Below are positions 15,999-24,222 of a stretch of 32,318 nt of DNA, one piece after another. The stretch comes from Prevotella sp. UBA7764. Lineage in GTDB: Bacteria > Bacteroidota > Bacteroidia > Bacteroidales > Bacteroidaceae. The stretch is from the NCBI GenBank assembly GCA_002481295.1, contig DLDU01000011.1:7397-39714 (forward strand), in the 5' to 3' direction. The notes beneath the pieces were generated by a model. It did no database searches, was not told where the DNA came from, and worked only from the letters and a program-made list of their open reading frames with translations. Every line of letters begins with the position of its first letter. The stretch's first letter is position 1. Both the position numbers and the translations under genes were made by a program.

Positions 15999-16006
15999 TA
16001 TCTTTG
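15999..16006 (+). promoter_or_regulatory. Predicted -7 box of the 16056 operon
   Basis: TATCTTTG is an exact TAnnTTTG match, with TTTG at 15976-15979 and a 19-base spacer. It drives the pilin-like gene, DUF3822 and possibly rsmD. It lies 31 bases upstream of the divergent RecD-like start. Confidence 0.75.
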
Positions 16007-16055
16007 CAACTACGAAACCCTTGTAGGGCAAAGGTAGTAATAATTATCGAGAAAG

Positions 16056-16538
16056 ATGAACATTCAACATAAAAACACTTACGGGCTCCTTGCCTGCGTC
16101 TTCGTCCTGGCTGTGCTCTGCGTGCTGAGCGTCAGCTCGCCCATGCGCTTCGAACATCAACAGCAGCAGCGCGAGAATGCCGTCAAGGAACGATTATTAA
16201 AGATCCGCACCGCCGAGGAGAAATATCGCTTACGCCACGGGGTCTACACGGCCGACTTCAGCACACTCATCAAGAGCGGACTGCTCGCCGACTCCTTGCA
16301 GTATATCCCCTACTCCGACGGCAAACGATTCACCGTTGATGCCACCACGACCATCGCCAAGAGCGGTCGACAGATACCGCTCATGGAGTGCAGTGCTGCT
16401 TACGACGACTATCTCAAGGGGCTCGACAAGAACAGCATCGACAATCTCACACAGGCCGCCAACGAGTCCGGGCGTTTTCCCGGACTGAAATTTGGCGACA
16501 CCACACAACCCAACGACAACGCAGGTAACTGGGAATAA
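16056..16538 (+). CDS. Small pilin-like membrane-anchored protein, unknown function
   Basis: This 160-residue protein has one N-terminal membrane segment (about residues 9-28), directly followed by an amphipathic helix (FEHQQQQRENAVKERLLKIRTAEEKYRLRHGVY) and a short C-terminal part with alternating polar and hydrophobic residues. That helix followed by a compact domain recalls the N-terminal architecture of type IV pilins and pseudopilins (AxxxYxxxxGxYxxxxxxLxxxG). The prepilin peptidase site is not evident, however: there is no Gly-Phe/Met...Glu5 before the hydrophobic stretch. It is transcribed with DUF3822, which starts three bases after its stop. I do not recognise a named family. Periplasmic exposure of the C-terminal domain is inferred from the anchor. 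Confidence 0.75.
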   Translation: MNIQHKNTYGLLACVFVLAVLCVLSVSSPMRFEHQQQQRENAVKERLLKIRTAEEKYRLRHGVYTADFSTLIKSGLLADSLQYIPYSDGKRFTVDATTTIAKSGRQIPLMECSAAYDDYLKGLDKNSIDNLTQAANESGRFPGLKFGDTTQPNDNAGNWE

Positions 16539-16541
16539 ACT

Positions 16542-17357
16542 ATGCAAGACAACAACAATACCACACGACAGGGGCTCTCGCCCCGCATGACCATACGCGT
16601 GAGCAAGGGATCGCTCATCTTTGCCATCGCTGACACTGACCATCCCAACAACATTGTCTACGAGCCTTATACGGCAAAAAGCGGTGTGTCGATGGCCGCC
16701 AACCTGCGCGAAGCGTTCAAGACCGCCGACATCCTGCAGCGGCCTACCCATCGGGCTCAGGTGCTCGTGGACACGCCCGTGGTGCTTGTGCCCATCGAGG
16801 AATACGACGAGACCAAGAACGAGATCCTCTATCACCAGGCCATCACAGGCTACGAAGGCTATGCCGTGGAGAGCAACATCCTCCCGGATCTCAATGCAGT
16901 GGCGCTCTTCGCACTGAACAAAGACCTACGGCTCGTCGTCGAGGATCACTACAGCGATGCTCGCTTCATCGCGCTCATGCGCCCCGTGTGGATGTATCTC
17001 CACCGCCGCAGCTTTGTCTCCAACCGCCGCAAGCTCTATGCCCACTTCCATGACGGCAAGATGGAGGCGTTCAGCTTTGAGCGCAACCGCTTCGTCTTCT
17101 CCAACCAATATCCCATCAAGGAGTGGCAAGACGCTGTCTTCTTCCTTCTCTTCATCTGGAAACAGCTCGCCATGGACCAGCGATCCGACGAGCTCTACCT
17201 CTCCGGCAACATTCGTGAAAAGGAGGAACTCACCGCCATGCTGCAAAAATATCTGAGCAAAGTCACCTTCATCAACCCTAAAGCCGACTTCAACCGAGCC
17301 GCCATCACCGACATCAAGGGCATACCTCTCGACATGGTCACGCTCTATCTCGGATAA
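16542..17357 (+). CDS. DUF3822 family protein
   Basis: This 271-residue soluble protein begins about three bases after the pilin-like gene. I assign it to DUF3822 from its position directly before rsmD and from its sequence character: an N-terminal strand segment LSIRxSxGSLSF-like (MTIRVSKGSLIFAIAD), a central PVVLVPIEEY, and a second half with KLYAHFHDGKMEAFSFERNRFVFSNQYPIKEWQDAVFFLLFIWKQL and later DELYLSGN. The fold may be actin/ASKHA-like, as in proteins with two duplicated halves of this type, but no ATP-binding motif can be confirmed by eye. Function is unknown. The last codons and stop are part of a 34-bp triplication (17331-17432). Confidence 0.78.
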   Translation: MQDNNNTTRQGLSPRMTIRVSKGSLIFAIADTDHPNNIVYEPYTAKSGVSMAANLREAFKTADILQRPTHRAQVLVDTPVVLVPIEEYDETKNEILYHQAITGYEGYAVESNILPDLNAVALFALNKDLRLVVEDHYSDARFIALMRPVWMYLHRRSFVSNRRKLYAHFHDGKMEAFSFERNRFVFSNQYPIKEWQDAVFFLLFIWKQLAMDQRSDELYLSGNIREKEELTAMLQKYLSKVTFINPKADFNRAAITDIKGIPLDMVTLYLG

Positions 17358-17432
17358 GCTCCCGGACATGGTCACTTTCTAACTCGGATAGACCTTTGGC
17401 ATAGTAACGCTCAAATTAGGCAAAACTTCCAA
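17331..17432 (+). repeat. 34-bp triplication across the end of the DUF3822 gene
   Basis: Units beginning GACATGGTCAC (17331), GACATGGTCAC (17365) and GCATAGTAAC (17399) are spaced 34 bases. The first covers the last codons (DMVTLYLG) and stop of the DUF3822 gene. The second still reads DMVTF before a stop in the same register. The third is diverged and resembles the AGACATAGTAACA core of the 10519 array. The remaining gap up to rsmD shows nothing else. Confidence 0.75.
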
Positions 17433-17492
17433 CTCAACTAAAGAGCGTCTTAGGCCACTCACACAACATTCAACTTGTTCAAAAAGAAAATA

Positions 17493-18023
17493 ATGAGAAT
17501 CATCACTGGCATCTATAAAGGCCGTCACTTCGACGTGCCACGTACCTTTAAGGCAAGACCTACCACAGACTTTGCCAAGGAAAACATCTTCAACGTGCTC
17601 AGCGGCTACCTCGACTTCGACGGCATCACCGCCCTCGACCTCTTCGCCGGCACTGGCAGCATCTCGCTGGAGATGCTCTCACGGGGATCCGCCCAGGTCA
17701 TCAGCGTGGAGGCAGACCGTGACCACGCCCGCTTCATCGCTCAGTGCATGAAGAAGATTGGTGCTGACAACGACCTGCTCATCCGTGGCGACGCCTTCCG
17801 CTTCCTCAAGTCCTGCCACCAGCAGTTCTCTCTTATCTTTGCCGATCCTCCCTATGCGCTTGAGCAGCTCCCCACCCTGCCCGATCTTGTCTTCGAGCAC
17901 GGCTTGCTTGCTCCCGACGGCATCTTCGTCCTGGAGCATGGCAAGGACCACTCCTTCGAGTCGCATCCTCATTTCGTTGACCACCGCCACTACGGCAGCG
18001 TCAACTTCAGTCTGTTTCGATAA
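17493..18023 (+). CDS. rsmD: 16S rRNA (guanine(966)-N2)-methyltransferase RsmD
   Basis: RsmD methylates G966 of 16S rRNA (E. coli numbering) using SAM. The 176-residue protein starts MRIITGIYKGR, the classical RsmD N-terminus. It continues with RPTTDFAKENIFNVL, the SAM motif LDLFAGTGSISLEMLSRG (about residues 49-66), and the catalytic motif FADPPY (about 114-119), of the D/N-P-P-Y type. A longer frame from TTG 17475 adds six residues with no family support. No strong -7 box was found in the 135 bases upstream, so it may be read from the 15999 promoter. Length is normal. Confidence 0.93.
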   Translation: MRIITGIYKGRHFDVPRTFKARPTTDFAKENIFNVLSGYLDFDGITALDLFAGTGSISLEMLSRGSAQVISVEADRDHARFIAQCMKKIGADNDLLIRGDAFRFLKSCHQQFSLIFADPPYALEQLPTLPDLVFEHGLLAPDGIFVLEHGKDHSFESHPHFVDHRHYGSVNFSLFR

Positions 18024-18104
18024 TGCTGGAGCCTCTTACTCTGGGCTCCGCATTCCGCTTTGTGGTTTCTTTGATTCGCTCTTTTGGGTTTTCATAGTTC
18101 TGTT

Positions 18105-18124
18105 CGTCACGATATATCGTGACG
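18105..18124. repeat. Perfect 20-bp palindrome
   Basis: CGTCACGATATATCGTGACG is a perfect palindrome about 80 bases after the rsmD stop and before the tRNA terminator. It lacks a T run. It could be an operator-like site or an RNA hairpin at the end of the rsmD message. Confidence 0.7.
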
Positions 18125-18164
18125 CTCCCTTCTCTTATCCTCCTCTCCTTGTCAGGCACAAACA

Positions 18165-18198
18165 AAAAAAATCGCTGAACAGCTAAGCTATTCAGCGA
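18165..18198 (-). terminator. Rho-independent terminator of tRNA-Gln
   Basis: TCGCTGAA (18172-18179) pairs with TTCAGCGA (18191-18198). On the minus strand the hairpin runs into eight consecutive T residues (complement of 18164-18171). It is 9 bases past the tRNA 3' end. Confidence 0.88.
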
Positions 18199-18206
18199 CC
18201 TCTTGT

Positions 18207-18276
18207 TGGGATACCCGGACTCGAACCAGGAAAAACAGGACCAGAATCTGTTGTGTTACCATTACACCATATCCCA
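18207..18276 (-). tRNA. tRNA-Gln (anticodon CTG)
   Basis: Read on the minus strand, a 70-base cloverleaf forms. Acceptor arms TGGGATA/TATCCCA pair fully. The D arm is GTGT/ACAC with loop AATGGTA. The anticodon arm is ACAGA-TTCTGGT-CCTGT, giving anticodon CTG after the conserved T33. The T arm is CCTGG-TTCGAGT-CCGGG. The last pair of the anticodon stem is A-C, a mismatch next to the loop. CCA is not encoded. Identity glutamine agrees with the U1-A72 type acceptor end and the CTG anticodon. It has its own promoter and terminator. Confidence 0.93.
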
Positions 18277-18324
18277 ATTTTCAATTGCTTTGGAAGCAAC
18301 ACCCTTGCTTCTGTATTGCGAGTG

Positions 18325-18332
18325 CAAAGGTA
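18325..18332 (-). promoter_or_regulatory. Predicted -7 box of tRNA-Gln
   Basis: The minus strand reads TACCTTTG, an exact TAnnTTTG match, about 50 bases upstream of the mature tRNA 5' end. The rest of the gap to rsfS (18333-18490) is A/T-rich with no gene. Confidence 0.75.
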
Positions 18333-18501
18333 CGGACTTTTTTTGAAACACCAAAACTTTTGAAGACTTTTTTTATAAAAAATGCATTTTTCTCTCTTTT
18401 GCTACCTCTTTCCACCCCTCTCAGACTCTCCATTCCTCTCTCGTCTTCCTAAAAAATATCAAATAAACATCGAAAGACTACTTTCTTTCGATAATATACC
18501 G

Positions 18502-18509
18502 TATCTTTG
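18502..18509 (+). promoter_or_regulatory. Predicted -7 box of rsfS-ftsH-cdsA-dnaG
   Basis: TATCTTTG is an exact TAnnTTTG match, 52 bases before ATG 18562. No other strong promoter was seen before dnaG ends, so this probably drives the four-gene run. Confidence 0.7.
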
Positions 18510-18561
18510 CAATTCAAATCATTACATATATTAATAAGGTATACCAAGTTTAAACAGATAC

Positions 18562-18921
18562 ATGACAGAAGCAACAAATCTCGTAAAGTCCATCACCAAG
18601 GGCATACAAGAGAAGAAGGGACAGCACATCGTCATTGCTGACCTCAGCCACATCGACGGCGCCATCGCCAACTACTTTGTCATCTGCCAGGGCAACTCAC
18701 CCACGCAGGTGGAGGCTATCGCCGAAAGCGTAGGCGACATCTGCCGAAAGGAAGCGAGCGAAAAACCCGTAAATGTCAACGGACTGGGCAACAACCAATG
18801 GGTGGCTATCGACTATGTCGACGTGCTCGTGCATATCTTCATGCCGGAGACACGAGAGTTCTACGACCTGGAGAACCTCTGGGAGGACGCCAAGCTCACC
18901 GAACTGCCCGACGTGGACTAA
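18562..18921 (+). CDS. rsfS: Ribosome silencing factor RsfS
   Basis: RsfS (Iojap/DUF143 family) binds uL14 on the 50S subunit and blocks subunit joining under nutrient limitation. The 119-residue protein has the family segments IVIADLSHIDGAIANYFVICQGNSPTQVEAIAESV (about residues 23-57), then GLGNNQWVAIDYVDVLVHIFMPETREFYDLENLW (about 75-108). This includes the W-x-x-x-D-x-x-D-x-x-V-H-x-F core. Length and order are normal. ftsH follows after 49 bases on the same strand. Confidence 0.95.
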   Translation: MTEATNLVKSITKGIQEKKGQHIVIADLSHIDGAIANYFVICQGNSPTQVEAIAESVGDICRKEASEKPVNVNGLGNNQWVAIDYVDVLVHIFMPETREFYDLENLWEDAKLTELPDVD

Positions 18922-18970
18922 ACGACAGACAAGACAATCCTAACATACATAACAATTCTACTCCTCAGAA

Positions 18971-21085
18971 ATGGACAGAAACAGCAATCAATTTCCAAGG
19001 CGCAACAATCAGCCGAAGATGCCCCGGTTCAACATGAACTGGATCTACATCATCGTGCTCATTGGCCTTGCCGTGCTCTTCTTCACCGGTGGAGGCGACT
19101 CCCTGGCGCAGGCCGCAGGCACAAGCAAGGATGCCAAATACAGTGATTTCAAGACTTACGTGGAGAAAGGCTATGCCCAGCGTATCGTCGTCAACAAAAA
19201 CGACAACACGCTGAAGATGTACGTCAAGCCTAAGTATATCCAAAACGTATTCCAACAGACTGCGCAGCAGACAGGCAACGACCCCTATGTCAACGTAGAG
19301 TTCGGCTCCGTTGATGAGCTCGACAAGTACTTAGCTGCCGAGCAGGCCAAAGGCAAGTTTGCCAGCTACAGCTACGACAACGCCAAGACCAGCGACATCA
19401 TGTCGCTGATCATCAACCTCTCCCCGCTGATCATCTTCTTCGTGCTCATGTGGTTCATCGGCCGACGCATGGGTGGCGGCACAGGCGGTGCCGGTGGCGT
19501 GTTCAGCGTAGGCAAGAGCAAAGCCAAGCTCTACGAGAAAGCCGGCGAGCTCGGCATCACCTTCAAGGACGTTGCCGGACAGGAAGGTGCCAAGCAGGAA
19601 GTGCAGGAGATCGTGGAGTTTCTCAAGAACCCGAAGAAATATACCGACCTGGGTGGAAAGATTCCTAAGGGAGCCCTGCTCATCGGACCTCCGGGAACAG
19701 GTAAGACTCTGCTTGCCAAGGCTGTGGCCGGAGAGGCCGGCGTACCTTTCTTCTCGATGTCGGGTTCCGATTTCGTGGAAATGTTCGTCGGTGTCGGTGC
19801 CAGCCGCGTGCGCGACGTCTTTGCCCAAGCCAAGCAAAAAGCACCGTGCATCATCTTCATCGATGAGATCGATGCTGTGGGACGTGCACGTTCAAAGAAC
19901 CCCGCCATGGGTGGCAACGATGAGCGCGAGAACACGCTCAACGCCCTGCTCACCGAGATGGACGGCTTTGGCACCAACTCGGGTGTCATCGTTCTGGCAG
20001 CCACCAACCGCGTCGACATGCTTGACAAGGCATTGCTGCGTGCCGGACGTTTCGACCGTCAGATCCACGTCGACCTGCCCGACATGGCAGAGCGCAAGGC
20101 TATCTTCCAAGTACATTTGAAGCCGCTGAAGACCGACGACAGCCTCGACATCGACTTCCTGGCGCGTCAGACTCCGGGATTCTCCGGCGCTGACATTGCC
20201 AACGTCTGCAACGAGGCCGCCCTGATCGCCGCCCGCCACGACAAGAAAACCGTCACCAAGCAGGACTTCCTCGACGCTGTGGACCGCATCATCGGCGGTC
20301 TGGAGAAGAAGACCAAGGTGATGACCACCGAGGAGAAGCGCTCCATCGCCATCCATGAGGCCGGTCACGCCACCATCAGCTGGTTCTGCGAGCACGCCAA
20401 TCCGTTGGTCAAGGTGACCATCGTACCGCGTGGTCAGGCCCTCGGCGCCGCTTGGTATCTGCCCGAGGAGCGCGTCATCACCACCAAAGAGGAGATGCTC
20501 GACGAGATATGTGCACTGCTCGGCGGACGTGCTGCCGAAGATCTCTTCACCGGACATATCTCTACCGGAGCCATGAACGACCTGGAGCGCGCCACCAAGA
20601 GCGCCTACGGCATGGTAGCCTATGCGGGTATGAGCGACAAGCTCCCCAACATCTGCTACTACAACAACCAGGAGTATCAGTTCCAGCGCCCCTACAGCGA
20701 GACCACCGCAAAGATCATGGACGACGAGGTGCTGAAGATGATCAACGAGCAATATGTGCGCGCCAAGAACATCCTCACGCAGCACAAGGAAGGTCACAAA
20801 CAGCTGGCCGACCTGCTCTTCTCCAAGGAGGTCATCTATGCCGAGGACGTGGAGAAGATCTTTGGCAAGCGTCCATGGGTGAGCCGCTCACAGGAACTCA
20901 TGGAAGAGAACGACAAGCTTGAGGCAGAAAAGGCCAAGGCTGCTGAGCCCAAACTAGAGGATATGCCCGACGAGGTGAAGAAGGCTCAGGCCGAGCACGA
21001 GGCTGCCGAAAAACAGAAACAAGCTGAGAACGCTGATCAGCACGCCGACACCGATAAGAAAGACGACGCTGAGCAGGCTGACTAA
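18971..21085 (+). CDS. ftsH: ATP-dependent zinc metalloprotease FtsH
   Basis: FtsH is a membrane-anchored hexameric AAA+ protease that removes misassembled membrane proteins and selected regulators. The 704-residue protein has two membrane helices (about 24-41 and 142-163) flanking a periplasmic domain. The AAA module has Walker A GPPGTGKT (239-246), Walker B FIDEID (296-301) and the second region of homology with RAGRFDRQ (357-364). The peptidase motif is HEAGH (462-466), with the third zinc ligand Asp in AMNDLE (about 536). The last 55 or so residues are a Glu/Lys/Ala-rich tail. The upstream gene is rsfS and the downstream gene is cdsA, separated by a strong hairpin without a T run. Confidence 0.97.
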   Translation: MDRNSNQFPRRNNQPKMPRFNMNWIYIIVLIGLAVLFFTGGGDSLAQAAGTSKDAKYSDFKTYVEKGYAQRIVVNKNDNTLKMYVKPKYIQNVFQQTAQQTGNDPYVNVEFGSVDELDKYLAAEQAKGKFASYSYDNAKTSDIMSLIINLSPLIIFFVLMWFIGRRMGGGTGGAGGVFSVGKSKAKLYEKAGELGITFKDVAGQEGAKQEVQEIVEFLKNPKKYTDLGGKIPKGALLIGPPGTGKTLLAKAVAGEAGVPFFSMSGSDFVEMFVGVGASRVRDVFAQAKQKAPCIIFIDEIDAVGRARSKNPAMGGNDERENTLNALLTEMDGFGTNSGVIVLAATNRVDMLDKALLRAGRFDRQIHVDLPDMAERKAIFQVHLKPLKTDDSLDIDFLARQTPGFSGADIANVCNEAALIAARHDKKTVTKQDFLDAVDRIIGGLEKKTKVMTTEEKRSIAIHEAGHATISWFCEHANPLVKVTIVPRGQALGAAWYLPEERVITTKEEMLDEICALLGGRAAEDLFTGHISTGAMNDLERATKSAYGMVAYAGMSDKLPNICYYNNQEYQFQRPYSETTAKIMDDEVLKMINEQYVRAKNILTQHKEGHKQLADLLFSKEVIYAEDVEKIFGKRPWVSRSQELMEENDKLEAEKAKAAEPKLEDMPDEVKKAQAEHEAAEKQKQAENADQHADTDKKDDAEQAD

Positions 21086-21102
21086 TACATATATATAATA
21101 AG

Positions 21103-21134
21103 GTATGGGCGCGCCTCTTTGGGTGCGCCCATAC
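21103..21134 (+). other. GC-rich hairpin between ftsH and cdsA
   Basis: GTATGGGCGC (21103-21112) pairs perfectly with GCGCCCATAC (21125-21134). Up to three further inner pairs are possible. No T run follows on the plus strand. It may be a partial terminator, an RNA-stabilising 3' end for ftsH, or a processing site. Confidence 0.75.
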
Positions 21135-21162
21135 GCTATTACACAACTTAAACGACAATACG

Positions 21163-22029
21163 ATGAACGACAAGAAACTCAATCTCATTATCCGCACCAT
21201 CACTGGTGTGCTCTTTGTCATCGTCATGGTGGCTGGTTTCCTCACTCCCACAACCATGGTGGCGCTCTTCGCCCTTATCACGGCACTCGCCCTTTGGGAG
21301 TACACCGGACTGGTAAACAACTTCGTGGCCGACGTGCAGGTCAACCGTCTCATCTCCACGGTGGCCGGTGTCTATTTCTTCCTTGCCGTGGCCGGATGGC
21401 GCACGGGAATGGTCAACAACTTCGTGGTGATGGTTCCCTATATCCTCAGCATCGTCTACTTGCTTATCAGCGAACTGTATACAGGCAACAAAAACGCAGT
21501 GGCCGACATGGCATATACCATGTTGGGACAAATGTACATCGCCATGCCGCTGTCGCTGATCAATATTCTGGCTTTCGAAGTCAACGCCGATGCAACGGGC
21601 GTACACTACAACATGCTCCTGCCGCTGTGCGTCTTCATCTTCCTTTGGCTCAACGATTCCGGTGCCTACTGCACAGGTTCGCTGCTTGGAAAGCACAAGC
21701 TCTTCCCACGCATCTCACCGGGAAAGACCTGGGAGGGGAGCATCGGTGGCGGTGTCATCGTGATCATCGCTGCCTTCGTCATCGGACTCTTCGCCAACGA
21801 GAGCCCCATCTATCAACTCAACGAATGGCAATGGGCAGGACTGGGACTCGTCGTCGTGGTCTTCGGCACATGGGGAGATCTCGTGGAGAGTCTCTTCAAG
21901 CGCACCTTGGGCATCAAAGACAGCGGCAAGATCCTGCCGGGACACGGCGGCATGCTCGACCGCTTCGACTCAAGCCTGATGGCTATTCCTGCAGCTGTGA
22001 TGTATCTCTATACGCTTGTTTCGTTCTAA
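21163..22029 (+). CDS. cdsA: Phosphatidate cytidylyltransferase CdsA
   Basis: CdsA makes CDP-diacylglycerol from phosphatidic acid and CTP in the inner membrane, the branch point of phospholipid synthesis. The 288-residue protein has about eight membrane segments. The C-terminal family signature is recognisable as ESLFKRTLGIKDSGKILPGHGGMLDRFDS (about residues 242-270), matching S-x-x-K-R-x-x-x-x-K-D-x-x-x-x-P-G-H-G-G-x-x-D-R-x-D. An upstream cytosolic loop carries RISPGKTWEGSIGG. All key acidic residues are present. dnaG starts 9 bases after the stop. Length is normal for the family. Confidence 0.96.
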   Translation: MNDKKLNLIIRTITGVLFVIVMVAGFLTPTTMVALFALITALALWEYTGLVNNFVADVQVNRLISTVAGVYFFLAVAGWRTGMVNNFVVMVPYILSIVYLLISELYTGNKNAVADMAYTMLGQMYIAMPLSLINILAFEVNADATGVHYNMLLPLCVFIFLWLNDSGAYCTGSLLGKHKLFPRISPGKTWEGSIGGGVIVIIAAFVIGLFANESPIYQLNEWQWAGLGLVVVVFGTWGDLVESLFKRTLGIKDSGKILPGHGGMLDRFDSSLMAIPAAVMYLYTLVSF

Positions 22030-22038
22030 CACTGAACC

Positions 22039-24012
22039 ATGATTGACCGTCAGACAGTAGAGAGAATCAAGGAAGCCGCCAACATCGTGGACGTGGTCTC
22101 GGAGTTTGTCACGCTCAAGCGCTCGGGCGCCAACTACAAAGGCCTCTGCCCGTTCCACAACGAGAAGACACCGTCGTTCTATGTATCTCCCGCCCGTGGC
22201 ACCTGCCACTGCTTCGGCTGTGGCAAGGGCGGCAACGCCGTATCCTTTATCATGGAGCACGAGCAGATGACCTATCCCGAGGCTCTGCGCTGGCTGGCTA
22301 ACAAATACCACATCGAAATCCACGAGCGCGAGCTCTCCAGCAAGGAAAAGGAGGAGCAGAGCCAGCGCGAGTCGATGTTCATCGTCAACGAATGGGCTTC
22401 AAAGTATTTCGAGGACTTGCTCCACAACCATGCCGACGGTGTGGCTATCGGCATGCAGTATTTCCGCAGCCGTGGCTTCCGCGACGACATCATCCGGAAG
22501 TTCCAATTGGGCTTCGACATCTCTGACCGACATGCCCTGGCCCGTGTCGCTCTGCAGAAAGGCTATAAAGAAGAGTATCTGCTCAAAACGGGCATCTGCT
22601 ACCGCAACGACCGTGGTGAGCTGATCGACCGTTATGCCGGTCGCGTGGTCTTTCCCTGGATTGGCGTGAGCGGAAAGGTGGTGGGCTTCACGGCCCGTGT
22701 GCTCGACAGCCGCACAAAAGGCGTCAACCAAAAATACGTCAACTCGCCCGACAGCGACATCTTTCATAAGGACCACGAGCTTTACGGTATCTGGCAGGCC
22801 AAGCGAGCCATAGCAAAAGAAGACCGAGTGTTTATGGTTGAAGGGCAGGCCGACGTCATCGCCATGCACCAGTGCGGCATCGAAAACGTGGTGGCTAACT
22901 CAGGTACGGCACTCAGCTTGCACCAAATCCACACACTTCACCGCTTCACGTCGAACATCACACTCATCTACGACGGTGACGCCGCCGGCATACACGCTGC
23001 CCTGCGAGGCACCGATATGCTCCTCTCTGAAGGCATGAACCTCAAAGTGCTGCTGTTGCCAGACGGACAGGATCCAGACGAGTTCTCACGCTCTCACTCC
23101 GCCGCCGACTTCCGGAAATACATCGAAGACCACTCGGCCGACTTCATCCAGTTCAAGACCGACTTGATGCTGCGTGGAGAAACCGATCCGAAGAAACGCG
23201 CCGATGCCATCAGCTCCATCGTACAGTCCGTGTCGATGGTGCCCAACCAGATTCTCCGGGACACCTACATCCATGACTGCTCACAGCGCATCGGCATCGG
23301 TGAGGCTACGCTCATCAATCAGATGAACAACTTCATCCGTAGCCGTAAGAGTGGCGCAGCGGGCTCGGCTGTCCCCGGCGACATTCCTGCTCCCGCACAA
23401 GCGCCCGTGTCACAGCCGTCGATGCCGGTCACGCCACAGGTGCAGGCTACTCAGGTGGAGAGCATGATCATTCAGCTCATCATCAAACATGGCGAGCATA
23501 TCATCCTCAACAACGTCGAGGATGACGAGGGACAGCTCCACTCGCTCACCGTGGCACAATATATCCACTACAGCCTCACCACCGACAGTCTCTCGTTCCA
23601 AAGTGAGGTCTACAACCGCATTCTGCAAGAGGCTGCACAGAAAAGTGCCGAACCGGGATTCAAGGCTGAGTCTTACTTCCTCCACCACGACGACATCGCC
23701 ATCGCACAGCTTGCCGCCGACATGACAGCCGACAAGTATCATCTCATCGAGAAGGAGGAAGCACCGAAAAACAAGGAGGAGCTGGAGCAGCGCATGGAGA
23801 ACGAGACCGACGACCTGCGCAACCAGGCCATGCACCTGATGCTTGACTTCCGCAAGGACTATGTCGAGGCACAACTGAAACAGGTGCAGGCCGAGATCGC
23901 GCAAAGCACCAAGGACATCGGCAAGCTCAAAGAGCTGATGGCCCGCTACCAGGAACTGCAGACCATGCGCAACGCCCTTGCCAAACAGCTCGGCAGCAAC
24001 ATCATCCTTTAA
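22039..24012 (+). CDS. dnaG: DNA primase DnaG
   Basis: DnaG synthesises RNA primers at the replication fork. The 657-residue protein has the N-terminal CHC2 zinc finger (C37, H40, C58, C61 in CPFH...CFGCG). A central RNA polymerase/TOPRIM domain carries the catalytic Glu in MVEGQADVIA (E268) and the YDGDAAG acidic pair (D312, D314). A C-terminal helical region, which would bind the DnaB helicase, follows a Pro/Ala/Gln-rich linker (about 440-470). Length is within the usual range (580-700). It is 9 bases from cdsA and ends the operon at a strong terminator. Confidence 0.96.
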   Translation: MIDRQTVERIKEAANIVDVVSEFVTLKRSGANYKGLCPFHNEKTPSFYVSPARGTCHCFGCGKGGNAVSFIMEHEQMTYPEALRWLANKYHIEIHERELSSKEKEEQSQRESMFIVNEWASKYFEDLLHNHADGVAIGMQYFRSRGFRDDIIRKFQLGFDISDRHALARVALQKGYKEEYLLKTGICYRNDRGELIDRYAGRVVFPWIGVSGKVVGFTARVLDSRTKGVNQKYVNSPDSDIFHKDHELYGIWQAKRAIAKEDRVFMVEGQADVIAMHQCGIENVVANSGTALSLHQIHTLHRFTSNITLIYDGDAAGIHAALRGTDMLLSEGMNLKVLLLPDGQDPDEFSRSHSAADFRKYIEDHSADFIQFKTDLMLRGETDPKKRADAISSIVQSVSMVPNQILRDTYIHDCSQRIGIGEATLINQMNNFIRSRKSGAAGSAVPGDIPAPAQAPVSQPSMPVTPQVQATQVESMIIQLIIKHGEHIILNNVEDDEGQLHSLTVAQYIHYSLTTDSLSFQSEVYNRILQEAAQKSAEPGFKAESYFLHHDDIAIAQLAADMTADKYHLIEKEEAPKNKEELEQRMENETDDLRNQAMHLMLDFRKDYVEAQLKQVQAEIAQSTKDIGKLKELMARYQELQTMRNALAKQLGSNIIL

Positions 24013-24112
24013 CTAATATCTTTCATTCCGAATGAGAAGAATTGAGAAAGCACCTGCCGTGGTCATGAGCAGTTCCCCGTCCATCACAGATAAATGACAA
24101 AACAGAAGCAAT

Positions 24113-24156
24113 AGAGGCGAAAAAGCATAATAATTGGCTTTTTCGCCTCTTGCTTT
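24113..24156 (+). terminator. Rho-independent terminator after dnaG
   Basis: AGAGGCGAAAAAGC (24113-24126) pairs perfectly with GCTTTTTCGCCTCT (24137-24150). The stem extends past a bulge through AAGCAA and TGCTT. It ends in TTTT. It closes the rsfS-dnaG operon and lies directly before the nhaD promoter. Confidence 0.88.
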
Positions 24157-24168
24157 TAGAAAAATGAT

Positions 24169-24176
24169 TATCTTTG
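24169..24176 (+). promoter_or_regulatory. Predicted -7 box of nhaD
   Basis: TATCTTTG is an exact TAnnTTTG match, 47 bases before ATG 24223. The -33 element is less clear. Confidence 0.7.
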
Positions 24177-24222
24177 CACTTGGTTAACTATATTACAGAG
24201 AAAGCATAAAAACGTAACGCTT

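Noticed and set aside
15969..16031. N-terminal extension of the RecD-like helicase from TTG 16031
   Set aside because: It overlaps the divergent promoter at 15999-16006 and adds a basic, non-conserved stretch.
19892..20797. 301-codon minus-strand frame inside ftsH
   Set aside because: Shadow of the AAA and peptidase region. FtsH motifs are intact on the plus strand and no promoter points into the frame.
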